Origin: Cronobacter dublinensis subsp. dublinensis LMG 23823
GTDB taxonomy: Bacteria > Pseudomonadota > Gammaproteobacteria > Enterobacterales > Enterobacteriaceae
Direction: 5' to 3'
DNA: 64,000 nucleotides
Assembly: GCF_001277235.1 (NCBI RefSeq)
Contig: NZ_CP012266.1
Location: forward strand, 3,844,001 to 3,908,000
The position numbers and the translations under genes are program-made. Below are positions 31,887 through 41,132 of the stretch, in pieces. Position 1 is the first letter of the stretch. Each line of letters starts with the position of its first letter. Below the pieces are notes generated by a model, which searched no databases, was not told where the DNA came from, and worked only from the letters and a program-made list of their open reading frames with translations.

Positions 31887-32552
31887 ATGGCCTTCCGTGA
31901 CCAACCCCTTGGCGAACTGGCGTTAACCATCCCCCGCGCCTCCGCGCTGTTCCGTAAATACAACCTCGATTTCTGCTGCGGCGGCAAACAAACCCTGCTG
32001 CGCGCGGCAACGCGTCAGGATCTCAATCTGGAGATGATTGAAAACGAGCTCGCGACCCTTGCCGAAGCGCCGCTGGAGAAGGACTGGAAAGCCGCGCCGC
32101 TTGAGGAAATCATCGATCACATCATCGCGCGCTATCACGACCGCCACCGTGAGCAGCTGCCGGAGCTGATTTTGCAGGCCACCAAAGTAGAGCGCGTCCA
32201 CGCCGATAAACCGGGCGTGCCAAAAGGGCTCGCCAAATACCTGACGATGCTCCACGAAGAGCTGACCAGCCATATGATGAAAGAAGAGCGCGTGCTGTTC
32301 CCGATGATTAAACAGGGAATGGGCAGCCAGGCGATGGGGCCGATTAGCGTGATGGAGAGCGAGCACGACGAGGCGGGCGAACTGCTGGAAGTAATTAAAC
32401 ACGCCACCAATAACGTGACGCCGCCGCCGGAGGCCTGCACCACGTGGCGCGCGATGTACAACGGCATTAACGAGCTTATCGACGATCTAATGAATCACAT
32501 CAGTCTGGAAAATAATAATTTATTCCCGCGTGCCCTCGCTGGCGAAAAATAA
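31887..32552 (+). CDS. ytfE: Iron-sulfur cluster repair di-iron protein YtfE (RIC)
   Basis: A 221-residue cytoplasmic protein that repairs iron-sulfur clusters damaged by nitric oxide or oxidants. N-terminal ScdA_N domain with YNLDFCCGGKQTLL (about 26-38), then a hemerythrin-like helical bundle with metal-ligand histidines and glutamates (IARYHDRHREQLPELI, LHEELTSHMMKEERVLFPMI, MESEHDEAGELLEVIKHAT, DLMNHISLENNNLFPRAL). GTGAGGTACTACT precedes the ATG. Repression by NsrR is predicted from the operator, and nsrR itself lies at 48.6 kb. Confidence 0.97.
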   Translation: MAFRDQPLGELALTIPRASALFRKYNLDFCCGGKQTLLRAATRQDLNLEMIENELATLAEAPLEKDWKAAPLEEIIDHIIARYHDRHREQLPELILQATKVERVHADKPGVPKGLAKYLTMLHEELTSHMMKEERVLFPMIKQGMGSQAMGPISVMESEHDEAGELLEVIKHATNNVTPPPEACTTWRAMYNGINELIDDLMNHISLENNNLFPRALAGEK

Positions 32553-32585
32553 AGGCGCCCTTTCGAGCGCCTCTTTAACCTGACC

Positions 32586-32615
32586 TTTTGGGCCCGATAC
32601 GTGGGCCCTTTTTTA
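32586..32615. terminator. Bidirectional terminator between ytfE and cycA
   Basis: Stem GGGCCC-GATACGT-GGGCCC flanked by TTTT/AAAA on one side and TTTTTT on the other. A shorter stem (GGCGC...GCGCC, 32554-32571) directly after ytfE may add to termination. Confidence 0.8.
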
Positions 32616-32619
32616 TGGT

Positions 32620-34032
32620 TTAACGGCGAAAGTTCGCGAGGCGTTTCTTGCCGATAAACAACCAGCACACGCCGAGCACGACAAACCACAGCGGAGTGAC
32701 CATCAGCGCCTGGCGCGTGTCATCTTCCAGCGTCAACAGCGCGATAACAAACACGAAGAACGCCATGCAGACCCAGCACATCACCTTACCGAGCGGCATT
32801 TTGTAAATCGACGTCTCATGCAGCTGCGGGCGCTGCTTACGGTATACCAGGTAAGAGCACAGGATGATGGTCCAGACGAACATAAACAGGATCGCCGACA
32901 CGGTGGTTATCATCGTAAAGGCGGTGATGACGTTCGGGTTGATATAGAGCATCACGACGCCGCCGAGCAGGCAGATACAGGAGAAGGTAAGCCCTTTCGC
33001 CGGTACCGCGCGTTTGGAAAGCTTGGCGAACGCTTTCGGCGCCACGCCGTCCTGCGCCAGACCGTAGAGCATACGGCTGGTGGAGAAGACGCCGCTGTTA
33101 GCGGAAGACGCCGCCGAGGTCAGCACCACGAAGTTAATCAGGCTCGCCGCCGCTGGCAGCCCCACCAGCACAAACAGCTCCACGAACGGGCTCTTGGTCG
33201 GGACGACCGAGCTCCACGGCGTCACGGACATAATAATGATCAGCGCGAAGACGTAGAACATGATGATACGAACAGGAATGGAGTTGATGGCGCGCGGCAG
33301 CGATTTCTCCGGATCTTTGGTTTCGGCGGCGGTGGTGCCTACCAACTCAATGCCGACAAACGCGAAGACCGCAATCTGGAAGCCTGCGAAGAAGCCGCTC
33401 AGCCCTTTCGGGAACCAGCCACCCTCGTTCCACAGATGCGTGAAAGACGCCTCGACGCCGGTCGGCGATTTAAAGTGCATCAGCACCATCACCAACCCGA
33501 CCACAATAAGCCCGACGATGGCGACAATTTTGATCATCGCGAACCAGAACTCCATTTCGCCGAACATTTTTACGGTGGCGAGGTTAAGGGAGAGCAGCAG
33601 CACGACGACGGCCAGCGACGCGACCCAGTCCGACAAGCCGGGGAACCAGAACTGCGCGTAGGCGGTGATCGCCACGACATCTGCCATCCCGGTGACAACC
33701 CAGCAGAACCAGTACGTCCAGCCGGTAAAATACCCCGCCCACGGCCCGAGCAAATCGGCGGCGAAGTCGCTGAAAGATTTATATTCGAGATTAGAGAGCA
33801 GCAGCTCGCCCATTGCCCGCATGACGAAAAACAGCATAAAGCCGATTATCATATAGACGAAAATAATCGACGGACCGGCGAGGCTGATCGTTTTGCCGGA
33901 CCCCATAAACAGCCCGGTGCCGATAGCGCCGCCGATAGCAATTAACTGTATATGACGATTAGTAAGATTACGCCGTAGCGACTGCTCGCCCGGCGCCTCA
34001 GCAGCATCAGCCACTTTGATCTGATCTGACAT
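32620..34032 (-). CDS. cycA: D-serine/D-alanine/glycine transporter CycA
   Basis: A 470-residue amino acid-polyamine-organocation permease with 12 membrane helices and the AAT-family N-terminus NRHIQLIAIGGAIGTGLFMGSGKTISLAGPS. It imports glycine, D-alanine, D-serine and D-cycloserine with protons. In E. coli, cycA mRNA is repressed by the sRNA GcvB through Hfq, which is also encoded in this window. Upstream 288 bp carry its promoter region and the fklB terminator. Confidence 0.95.
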   Translation of the reverse strand: MSDQIKVADAAEAPGEQSLRRNLTNRHIQLIAIGGAIGTGLFMGSGKTISLAGPSIIFVYMIIGFMLFFVMRAMGELLLSNLEYKSFSDFAADLLGPWAGYFTGWTYWFCWVVTGMADVVAITAYAQFWFPGLSDWVASLAVVVLLLSLNLATVKMFGEMEFWFAMIKIVAIVGLIVVGLVMVLMHFKSPTGVEASFTHLWNEGGWFPKGLSGFFAGFQIAVFAFVGIELVGTTAAETKDPEKSLPRAINSIPVRIIMFYVFALIIIMSVTPWSSVVPTKSPFVELFVLVGLPAAASLINFVVLTSAASSANSGVFSTSRMLYGLAQDGVAPKAFAKLSKRAVPAKGLTFSCICLLGGVVMLYINPNVITAFTMITTVSAILFMFVWTIILCSYLVYRKQRPQLHETSIYKMPLGKVMCWVCMAFFVFVIALLTLEDDTRQALMVTPLWFVVLGVCWLFIGKKRLANFRR

Positions 34033-34284
34033 GTTCGTTTCCTGTACCTGTCTGTGTTGTTGAGGCTCTGCTGGCCTCTATTTACGCATCGAAATGACGA
34101 TGTCCTTGGCAAAACATCATCGATATTAGGTAAGAATCGGAGGGTTGAATACTAAGATTTAAATATAATGTTAATTTTATGTTTAAAATGGGTGGCAAAT
34201 CACTTTCACTTCGCGAAATGCATCACAAAAATACCCGCAATCCGCTTATTATCAAAATAAAATCGCGTCATTTCACTTATGGGA

Positions 34285-34310
34285 AAACAAATCCCCGCCG
34301 CCGCGGGGAT
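34285..34310 (-). terminator. Terminator of fklB
   Basis: Stem ATCCCCGC / GCGGGGAT with loop GGCG, followed on the minus strand by TTGTTTT. Ten bp after the fklB stop. Confidence 0.85.
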
Positions 34311-34320
34311 GATAAAGCCG

Positions 34321-34941
34321 TTACAGGATTTCCAGCAGTTCGACTTCAAATACCAGCGTGCTGAACGGCGGAATGGACGCGCCAGCGCCGCGCTCGCCGT
34401 AAGCCAGGTTGTGCGGAATGGTCAGCTCCCATTTGGAACCCACCGGCATCAGGGTCAGCGCTTCAATCCAGCCCGCGATCACGCCGCTCACCGGGAACTC
34501 CGCCGGTTCGCCGCGCGCGACGGAGCTGTCGAACACGGTGCCGTCGATAAGCTTGCCGGTGTAGTGCACGCGCACGCGATCTTTACGAGAAGGGATCGGG
34601 CCCTCGCCCTGGGTCAGTACGCGGAATTGCAGACCGGACTCGGTGCTGTTCACCCCGTCGCGCTCGCGGTTTTCGTCCAGGTATTTCTGGCCTTCTACCG
34701 CCATCTCCTGCTGGCGCTCGCGGCGCACCGCATCGGCGCGTTCGTGGATTTCACGCAGCGCGCGATGCACGACATCAACAGGCACGGCAGGCTGGTTGCC
34801 TTCCAGCGCGTCACGCAGCCCCGCCACCAGCGCTTCCGGCAGCAGCCCTTGTAAGCCTGACTCGCGCAGTTGCTGTCCGACCTGTAAGCCAATACCGTAG
34901 CTTGCCTGCGCTTCGATGGTGTCAAAAGAAGGGGTTGTCAT
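34321..34941 (-). CDS. fklB: FKBP-type peptidyl-prolyl isomerase FklB (FKBP22)
   Basis: A 206-residue enzyme: helical dimerisation domain (about 1-90, with ASYGIGLQVGQQL) and a C-terminal FKBP domain (VRVHYTGKLIDGTVFDSS, VIAGWIEALTLMPVGSKWELTIP, LAYGERGAGASIPPFSTLVFEVELLEI). It catalyses prolyl cis-trans isomerisation. No signal peptide, so it is cytoplasmic or released by an unknown route. Start at 34941 rather than the further upstream Met codons because AAGGAT precedes it and the family begins MTTPSFDTIEAQ. Confidence 0.95.
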   Translation of the reverse strand: MTTPSFDTIEAQASYGIGLQVGQQLRESGLQGLLPEALVAGLRDALEGNQPAVPVDVVHRALREIHERADAVRRERQQEMAVEGQKYLDENRERDGVNSTESGLQFRVLTQGEGPIPSRKDRVRVHYTGKLIDGTVFDSSVARGEPAEFPVSGVIAGWIEALTLMPVGSKWELTIPHNLAYGERGAGASIPPFSTLVFEVELLEIL

Positions 34942-35132
34942 GGGGTTATCCTTTCTCATTGGGAAAATTAGCGGGCAGCATAACAGCAGCGCCACGTCGG
35001 GTAAAATAATCCTCCGGCGCGCTGTATGTCATGGCGCTCACGAATGCGCGCTTTACTACCGGCATCAAACAGTTAGCGCGCTATAATGATACACTGGCGC
35101 GGCGATAGCGTTTGAGTGAATGAGGAGAAGAC

Positions 35133-35714
35133 ATGCCTGGACGAATTAAACCGCTGCTGGCGCAGGTATGGCACGCCCCGGACCATATCCGCCTGATGGA
35201 TCCGCTGCCCCCCGCGCACCGACGCGGCATTATTCTGTGCGCGGTAGTCATTGTGCTGTGCTTTTTATGGCCTTCTCCCGACGCGCCGGATACCCCGCAG
35301 CGACGCGATGCCGAACTCGACTTTAACCGCACACCGGAGCCGCCCGTGCAGCCGCAAGCCGTCGCGCCGACAGAAACGCAAACGCCCGAGACAAACGTCG
35401 CGCAGCCTGGCGCCAGCGCGCCGCAACCCTTCCAGAATAACGATATCGAACAGCAGTGGCGTACCTATCGTGTAGAGCCTGGCAAAACCATGGCGCAGCT
35501 CTTCCGTGACCATAACCTGCCGCCAACGGATGTTTACGCGATGGCGAAAGTAGAAGGCGACGGCAAGCCGCTCAGCAATCTTCAGGAGGGACAGATGGTG
35601 CAGGTGCGTCAGAACGCCAGCGGCGTGGTAACCGCGCTGACTATTGATACGGGCGATAACCAGCAGGTGCTGTTTACCCGCCAGCCGGACGGCAGTTTCT
35701 TACGGGTGCGCTGA
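35133..35714 (+). CDS. ytfB: YtfB, OapA-domain cell-division-associated protein
   Basis: A 193-residue inner-membrane protein: short cytoplasmic N-terminus, one membrane helix (about 31-47, GIILCAVVIVLCFLW), a Pro/Gln/Thr-rich periplasmic linker (about 52-105) and a C-terminal OapA/LysM-like domain (WRTYRVEPGKTMAQLFRDHNLPPTDVYAMAKVEGDGKPLSNLQEGQMV). E. coli YtfB localises to the septum and its OapA domain binds glycan. GAGGAGAAGAC precedes the ATG. Divergent from fklB; terminator directly after the stop. Confidence 0.92.
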   Translation: MPGRIKPLLAQVWHAPDHIRLMDPLPPAHRRGIILCAVVIVLCFLWPSPDAPDTPQRRDAELDFNRTPEPPVQPQAVAPTETQTPETNVAQPGASAPQPFQNNDIEQQWRTYRVEPGKTMAQLFRDHNLPPTDVYAMAKVEGDGKPLSNLQEGQMVQVRQNASGVVTALTIDTGDNQQVLFTRQPDGSFLRVR

Positions 35715-35738
35715 GGTTTTCAGCGGCTCAGAAAAGCA

Positions 35739-35765
35739 AAACGCCGGCACAAGGCCGGCGTTTTT
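35739..35765. terminator. Terminator between ytfB and rplI
   Basis: Stem AACGCCGGC / GCCGGCGTT with loop ACAAG and flanking A and T runs, so it can stop transcription from both convergent units. Confidence 0.88.
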
Positions 35766-35785
35766 ACGTGCAGTCGAGTAAGAAC

Positions 35786-36235
35786 TTACTCAGCAACCAC
35801 GTTTACAGTCAGTTTAGCGAATACTTCGCTGTGAACCTGGAAGTCCACTTCGTGTTCGCCAGTGGTACGCAGAACGCCGTTCGGCAGACGAACTTCGCTC
35901 TTAGCCACGTCAACGCCAGCTGCAGTAACAGCGTCAGCGATGTCGCGAGTACCGATGGAACCGAACAGTTTACCTTCATCGCCCGCTTTGGACGCGATGG
36001 TAACGGTGCCCAGCGCATTGATTTTCTCTGCGCGAGCTTCAGCAGCGGACAGAACGTCAGCCAGTTTGGCTTCCAGTTCAGCACGACGTGCTTCGAAGAA
36101 CTCAACGTTTTTCTTGGTAGCCGGGACAGCTTTGCCCTGCGGAACCAGGAAGTTACGAGCGTAGCCCGCTTTAACGTTTACCTGGTCGCCCAGGCTGCCC
36201 AGGTTTGCTACTTTATCAAGCAGAATAACTTGCAT
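35786..36235 (-). CDS. rplI: 50S ribosomal protein L9
   Basis: A 149-residue ribosomal protein with the N-terminal globular domain MQVILLDKVANLGSLGDQVNVKAGYARNFLVPQGKAVPAT, the long connecting helix (about 41-75) and the C-terminal rRNA-binding domain. It binds 23S rRNA at the base of the L1 stalk and extends toward neighbouring ribosomes, helping reading-frame maintenance. Last gene of rpsF-priB-rpsR-rplI, 41 bp after rpsR. Confidence 0.99.
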   Translation of the reverse strand: MQVILLDKVANLGSLGDQVNVKAGYARNFLVPQGKAVPATKKNVEFFEARRAELEAKLADVLSAAEARAEKINALGTVTIASKAGDEGKLFGSIGTRDIADAVTAAGVDVAKSEVRLPNGVLRTTGEHEVDFQVHSEVFAKLTVNVVAE

Positions 36236-36276
36236 TACCTTATCCTCTCAAAGTCGTATTAATGGACCGTGACCGA

Positions 36277-36823
<547 letters not shown>

Positions 36824-36828
36824 CAGAA

Positions 36829-37224
36829 TTACTCTTCAGAATCCCCAGCTTCAGCATCATCTGCGGTTTCGTTAGCGAAATCATCGCGACGCTCACGGCG
36901 CTCGTCTTTCGCTTTAACCATTGGAGAGGCTTCAGTTACGGCGTGTTTGGTACGCATAACCATGCTGCGGATAACGGCATCGTTGAAGCGGAAGGTAGTT
37001 TCCAGCTCATCGATCACTTCCTGCGGCGCTTCAACGTTCATCAGAACGTAGTGTGCTTTGTGCAGTTTGTTGATCGGGTAAGCCAGCTGACGGCGGCCCC
37101 AGTCTTCCAGACGGTGGATCTTGCCTTCTGCACCAGTGATGGCAGCAGAGTAGCGCTCGATCATGCCCGGAACCTGTTCGCTCTGGTCAGGATGGACCAT
37201 AAAAACGATTTCGTAATGACGCAT
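36829..37224 (-). CDS. rpsF: 30S ribosomal protein S6
   Basis: A 131-residue protein: [25 protein letters not shown] and the ferredoxin-like fold partner of S18, ending in the acidic tail [10 protein letters not shown], where RimK adds glutamates in E. coli. First gene of the operon, with AAGGAGC before the ATG and the autoregulatory leader hairpin just upstream. Confidence 0.99.
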
Positions 37225-37249
37225 CGAATTGCTCCTTACGGATTATTCA

Positions 37250-37284
37250 GCCTCCTGTCTGGGTCAGCCGCGGCCCATGGAGGC
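37250..37284 (-). promoter_or_regulatory. S6:S18-binding leader of the rpsF operon
   Basis: On the minus strand GCCTCC (37279-37284) pairs with GGAGGC (37250-37255), enclosing a CCGCGG-containing internal region, 26 nt before the rpsF start. This fits the conserved rpsF leader in which a CCG bulge mimics the S6:S18 site in 16S rRNA and allows feedback repression. Confidence 0.65.
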
Positions 37285-37362
37285 AAGGAACGTGATTAAA
37301 GTGCGGCTGAAAAATTGACGCGTCATTCTACTTGCGCACCCTGATAAACTCAAGGCGATTGG

Positions 37363-37388
37363 TAAAAAAAAGCGCAATGGCTTTTTTG
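37363..37388 (-). terminator. Terminator of yjfP
   Basis: AAAAAAGC / GCTTTTTT stem with a six-base loop on the minus strand, 13 bp after the yjfP stop. AT-rich and weak, but T-rich. Confidence 0.5.
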
Positions 37389-37400
37389 CATGGCAAGCCG

Positions 37401-38129
37401 CTAGAGATGACGGCGGAAAAAGGCCACCGTCGCCTCCAGCGCGTCGGGGGTGATGCGATGTTTTACGCCTGCCTCCCAGGCGCACGTGAGGTTCGCGTCC
37501 AGCCCGTGTTCGCGCAGCGCGCTGGCGAGACGCAGGCTCTGCGCCGCGGGCACCACGTCATCGTCTTCCCCATGCCAGAGCAGCAGCGGGCGATCCGCGA
37601 CGCGCGCCAGCTGCGTGCTGACATCCCAGGGCGCCAGCACGGCCCGAATGGCGTCGGCCCCCGCGGGGTCTGGCGCAAAGAGCGTATGCGAAAGCGAGGT
37701 GAAGTAACCGGAGCCCATCAGCGCCGCGACCGCCCGCGCCTCGGGGTGATGCGTCATGATGCCGAGCGCGGTCATCGCGCCCATCGACGCGCCGCCGATG
37801 GCGAGCCTGTCATCCGCCACCAGCCCTTCTTCCCGCAGCGCGTCGCGAAGCCGAGGATATTCCGTGATAGTGGCATGAAGAATGTGCCAGAACCGCGTTA
37901 AGCGCCGCGCCGCGTCGCCATTAAAGCGCGCGCCGTGCTCAGGCGCATCCGGCATCACCACCCGAAACCCGGCCTGCGCCAGCGCGACGGCGAAATAGCT
38001 GTAGACCGTTTTGGACGAGGTAAAACCATGATAAAACAGCACCGTCGGCAGCGCCGTGTCGCCCGCGCCTGCCGGTGCGGCGTGCAACGCCTCGATATCC
38101 GCAAACCGTCGTGTTGAAATTTCGATCAT
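37401..38129 (-). CDS. yjfP: Alpha/beta-hydrolase esterase YjfP
   Basis: A 242-residue serine hydrolase with carboxylesterase activity in E. coli. Oxyanion/nucleophile motifs FYHGFTSSKTVYSYFAVALAQAG and the elbow IGGASMGAM (catalytic Ser); Asp in LLLWHGEDDDVVPA and His in GVKHRITPDALEATVAFF complete the triad. Start at 38129 follows AGGAGACAAGT; the further upstream Met is not conserved. In E. coli the ula ascorbate genes lie between yjfP and rpsF; here nothing separates them. Confidence 0.93.
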   Translation of the reverse strand: MIEISTRRFADIEALHAAPAGAGDTALPTVLFYHGFTSSKTVYSYFAVALAQAGFRVVMPDAPEHGARFNGDAARRLTRFWHILHATITEYPRLRDALREEGLVADDRLAIGGASMGAMTALGIMTHHPEARAVAALMGSGYFTSLSHTLFAPDPAGADAIRAVLAPWDVSTQLARVADRPLLLWHGEDDDVVPAAQSLRLASALREHGLDANLTCAWEAGVKHRITPDALEATVAFFRRHL

Positions 38130-38332
38130 ACTTGTCTCCTGCGCAGCGTCATGGGGCAGGTATGCCACGGCGCACAGATGAGCGCAATGCGTGAGAGTTT
38201 TTATCGGGTTGAGAGATGGCTTACGTTTTTTCGATTTTATTGTGAAAAAATCGCGCCTTACCCGGCAGAAACGGGATATTCAACGCCCCCATTCTTTAAC
38301 ACTCACTACACTTTAACGCTGAGGTAACGACA

Positions 38333-38641
38333 ATGCCTGTACGACGGCTCATTCCTTTATTCATGGTGGCGACACTTACCGCATGCAGCGCCCTGCAGGG
38401 CACACCACAGCCTGCGCCGCCGGTGGCGGATCATCCCCAGGAGATCCAGCGCTACCAGACGCAGGGGCTCACAAAAATGGGCACCGTCACCACGCTGCAA
38501 TATGGTTCGCCAGACGATGCGCTGCGCGATATCGCCGCCCAGGCGGGCGCTGCCGGCGCGGATTACTATCAGGTGGTCTCGAATGACGACACCCTGTTGC
38601 CGGGCCGCTGGCACGCGCAGGCCATTTTGTATCGAAAGTAA
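38333..38641 (+). CDS. bsmA: Biofilm/peroxide-resistance lipoprotein BsmA
   Basis: A 102-residue lipoprotein: signal sequence with lipobox LTAC (Cys18), then SALQGTPQPAPPVADHPQEIQRYQTQGLTKMGTVTT and a DUF1471 (YhcN-like) domain ending in ADYYQVVSNDDTLLPGRWHAQAILYRK. E. coli BsmA affects biofilm maturation and peroxide resistance. GAGGTAACGACA precedes the ATG. Paired with yjfN downstream. Confidence 0.92.
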   Translation: MPVRRLIPLFMVATLTACSALQGTPQPAPPVADHPQEIQRYQTQGLTKMGTVTTLQYGSPDDALRDIAAQAGAAGADYYQVVSNDDTLLPGRWHAQAILYRK

Positions 38642-38776
38642 GCGTAAGCCGCCGTTTTATTTAGCGAAATTTACACTGCTTTGCGTGCATTGATCGTACC
38701 TCCTGCACAATACCTTTCGGACTGCGCCGGGAACCGGAGCGCTGCGTTTATCGAAACAGGTGTAAGGGAGCTGACA

Positions 38777-39052
38777 ATGAAACGATCGCTGGCTTTGACG
38801 TCGCTATTATTATCCGCGGGTCTGATTAGCACTTCTGCGCAATCTGCTGAAGAGGTGAATGCCGACCGGACGACGGGCTTAAATGAAATCGGCCTCATTT
38901 CGGTTAATGATATTTCCGGCACGCCCCAGGAGATTGAAAAAGTCATTGCGTATAAAGCGGACGAACAGGGCGCGGCATATTATCGAATTATTCAAATGCA
39001 TGAAAACCACCGGCCCGATAACTGGCGCGTGCAGGCAATTATTTATAGTTGA
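38777..39052 (+). CDS. yjfN: DUF1471 periplasmic protein YjfN
   Basis: A 91-residue protein with signal peptide (about 1-23, ending in QSA) and a DUF1471 domain (TGLNEIGLISVNDISGTPQEIEKVIAYKADEQGAAYYRIIQMHEN). E. coli YjfN has been reported as a small activator of the DegP protease that acts through a hydrophobic C-terminal residue. Here the chain ends IIYS, so that property may differ. Start at 38777 follows AAGGGAG; upstream in-frame Met codons lack a signal peptide. Confidence 0.9.
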   Translation: MKRSLALTSLLLSAGLISTSAQSAEEVNADRTTGLNEIGLISVNDISGTPQEIEKVIAYKADEQGAAYYRIIQMHENHRPDNWRVQAIIYS

Positions 39053-39139
39053 ACGTTCTTTAGCTAAATTTTGTTTTTTATTTACCCTTGCAATGATCTG
39101 CATCAAATTTACTTGAAACAAATAGTTACAGTTAGCCAC

Positions 39140-39166
39140 TAAATGTTAGCGCTCACCTGCCGTTGA
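39140..39166 (+). promoter_or_regulatory. Sigma-28-type promoter of the Cache chemoreceptor
   Basis: TAAA (39140-39143), 15 bp, GCCGTTGA (39159-39166); six of eight -10 bases match GCCGATAA. About 35 bp before the start codon. Confidence 0.6.
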
Positions 39167-39200
39167 AGGTGCCGAATATTAAGCGCACATGGGCTAATTT

Positions 39201-41132
39201 ATGACACTTTCATTTCAACGCTGGGGACTGGGCGCGAAGCTCTCATTCCTCACGGGCGTCGCGGTGGCGGCGCTTTTTCTGTTATTCACGTTTGCTTTAA
39301 GTCACAAAGCCAGCCAGCAACTGGAAGCGCTGGCGCTCGAAGATCTGCATAACCAGACCGCCAGCGTGGTCGATATGGCGCAGATGTTCGACAGCAGCCT
39401 CAATGAAGAAGTCGCGAGCTTCACGAAACTCTTCAACAGCTTTATCCCGCAGCCCATCAGCCGCGACGACAGCCAGATGCAGAGCATTAACGGCATCAGC
39501 GTGCCGATGCTTAAGGGCGGCGAAACCTCCCTGCATGAAAACAACGCGCTGCCTGATGATTTTCTGACCCGTACTGGTGCCATCGCCACGCTGTTTGTAC
39601 GCAGCGGCGACAACTTCGTGCGCGTGGCGACCTCGCTTCGCAAAGAAGACGGTAGCCGCGCAATCGGCACGCAGCTCGACACCGCAAGCCCGGCGTTCGC
39701 GCCCGTGATGAAAGGCGAAACCTACCGCGGTCTGGCGCTGCTGTTCGGTAAACGCTACATCACCCAGTATGAGCCGGTAAAAGACGCCAGCGGCCAGGTG
39801 ATCGCGATTCTGTTCGTCGGGGTCGACATCACCAACTCCTGGCAGGTGATGCGCAATAAAATCCTGAGCCGCCGCCTCGGCGAAAGCGGTCATTTCTATG
39901 TTATCAGCCGCGCGCCGGGCAAAGCCTACGGCCAGTTCCTCTTCCACCCGAGCGAAGAAGGTAAGCGCCCGACATGGCCGGAGGCGATTCTCACGCCGGT
40001 GCTGACGCAGCCGCAGGGAACGCTGGAGATGGAAAAACCGGATGGCCGCACAGCGCTCCTGAGCTTTACGCAGATGCCGGGCTGGAACTGGGCCATTGTC
40101 GGCGAAGTGGATAAAGCGACGCTGCTCAGCGGTGTAAACAGTATGCGTAATCAGTTCCTTGCGGCCGGGATTATCGTGTCGCTGCTGTTTGCCGCCGCGT
40201 TTGTCTGGACCGTCCGCCGCTGGCTGACTACACCACTGCGCAATGTCATTACCCTTGCGCGCCAGTACGCCGCAGGCGATCTGCGTGAGACTATCGATAC
40301 CCGTCGTCATGATGAAGTCGGCCAGCTTATCGACGCGATTAACGGCATCGGCAACGGCTTACAGCAGATTGTGACGCAGGTGCGCGACGCCGCAGGCGAA
40401 ATCAGCCAGGGCACGCGCGCGCTGGCGTCCGACAGCGGCGAGATAAGCGAGCAGATCAACAAACAGGCCAGCAGCGTGGAAGAAACGTCCGCGAGCATGG
40501 AGCAGCTGGCTGCCACCGTGGCGCAGAACGCCGCGAACATGGAGCAGACGCAAAGCCTGGTGAAAGAAGCGTCTGACGCCGTACAGCAAGGCGGCGCGAC
40601 CGTCAGCAATGCGGTGACCACCATGAACGACATTCGCAGCGCCTCCCAGCGCATCGCGGATATCACCCATGTTATCGAATCTATCGCCTTCCAGACCAAC
40701 ATTCTGGCGCTGAACGCCGCGGTGGAAGCGGCGCGCGCGGGTGAGCACGGCAAAGGCTTCGCGGTCGTGGCGCAGGAAGTGCGCGCGCTGGCGGCACGCA
40801 GCGCCAACGCGGTTAAAGAGATAGAGCAGCTGATCAGCGATACGCTCGCCAAAGTGAGCGAAGGTCACGCGCTGTCCGAGCAGACGCGCCAGGCGATGGA
40901 GTCAATCATCGGGCGTATCGGCCAGATCAACCAGCTGGTGACGGAAATCAACCACGCTTCGCACGAGCAGTCGGCGGGTATTGGTCAGGTGAATATCGCC
41001 ATGCATCAGATTGGCGAAGCCACCCACATCAACGCCGAGCGCGTCACGCGCAGCGAGCAGACCTCGCAGACGTTGCGTGAGAAAGGGAATCACCTGAACG
41101 AGCTGGTAAGCCTGTTCCGCCTCAAGGCCTGA
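39201..41132 (+). CDS. Methyl-accepting chemotaxis protein with Cache sensor
   Basis: A 643-residue chemoreceptor: TM1 about 13-33, a large periplasmic sensor (about 34-315) of the Cache3-Cache2 fusion type (GAIATLFVRSGDNFVRVATSLRKEDGSRAIGTQLD, TYRGLALLFGKRYITQYEPVKD, ILFVGVDITN), TM2 about 322-340, HAMP, then the signalling domain with IESIAFQTNILALNAAVEAARAGEHGKGFAVVAQEVR. It ends LVSLFRLKA with no NWETF pentapeptide, so adaptation probably depends on other receptors. The ligand cannot be told. Inserted between yjfN and aidB compared with E. coli. Confidence 0.92.
   Translation: MTLSFQRWGLGAKLSFLTGVAVAALFLLFTFALSHKASQQLEALALEDLHNQTASVVDMAQMFDSSLNEEVASFTKLFNSFIPQPISRDDSQMQSINGISVPMLKGGETSLHENNALPDDFLTRTGAIATLFVRSGDNFVRVATSLRKEDGSRAIGTQLDTASPAFAPVMKGETYRGLALLFGKRYITQYEPVKDASGQVIAILFVGVDITNSWQVMRNKILSRRLGESGHFYVISRAPGKAYGQFLFHPSEEGKRPTWPEAILTPVLTQPQGTLEMEKPDGRTALLSFTQMPGWNWAIVGEVDKATLLSGVNSMRNQFLAAGIIVSLLFAAAFVWTVRRWLTTPLRNVITLARQYAAGDLRETIDTRRHDEVGQLIDAINGIGNGLQQIVTQVRDAAGEISQGTRALASDSGEISEQINKQASSVEETSASMEQLAATVAQNAANMEQTQSLVKEASDAVQQGGATVSNAVTTMNDIRSASQRIADITHVIESIAFQTNILALNAAVEAARAGEHGKGFAVVAQEVRALAARSANAVKEIEQLISDTLAKVSEGHALSEQTRQAMESIIGRIGQINQLVTEINHASHEQSAGIGQVNIAMHQIGEATHINAERVTRSEQTSQTLREKGNHLNELVSLFRLKA

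Noticed and set aside
32818..33945. 375-codon plus-strand frame opposite cycA
   Set aside because: Asp/His/Gln/Arg-rich shadow of a membrane protein gene; no independent support.
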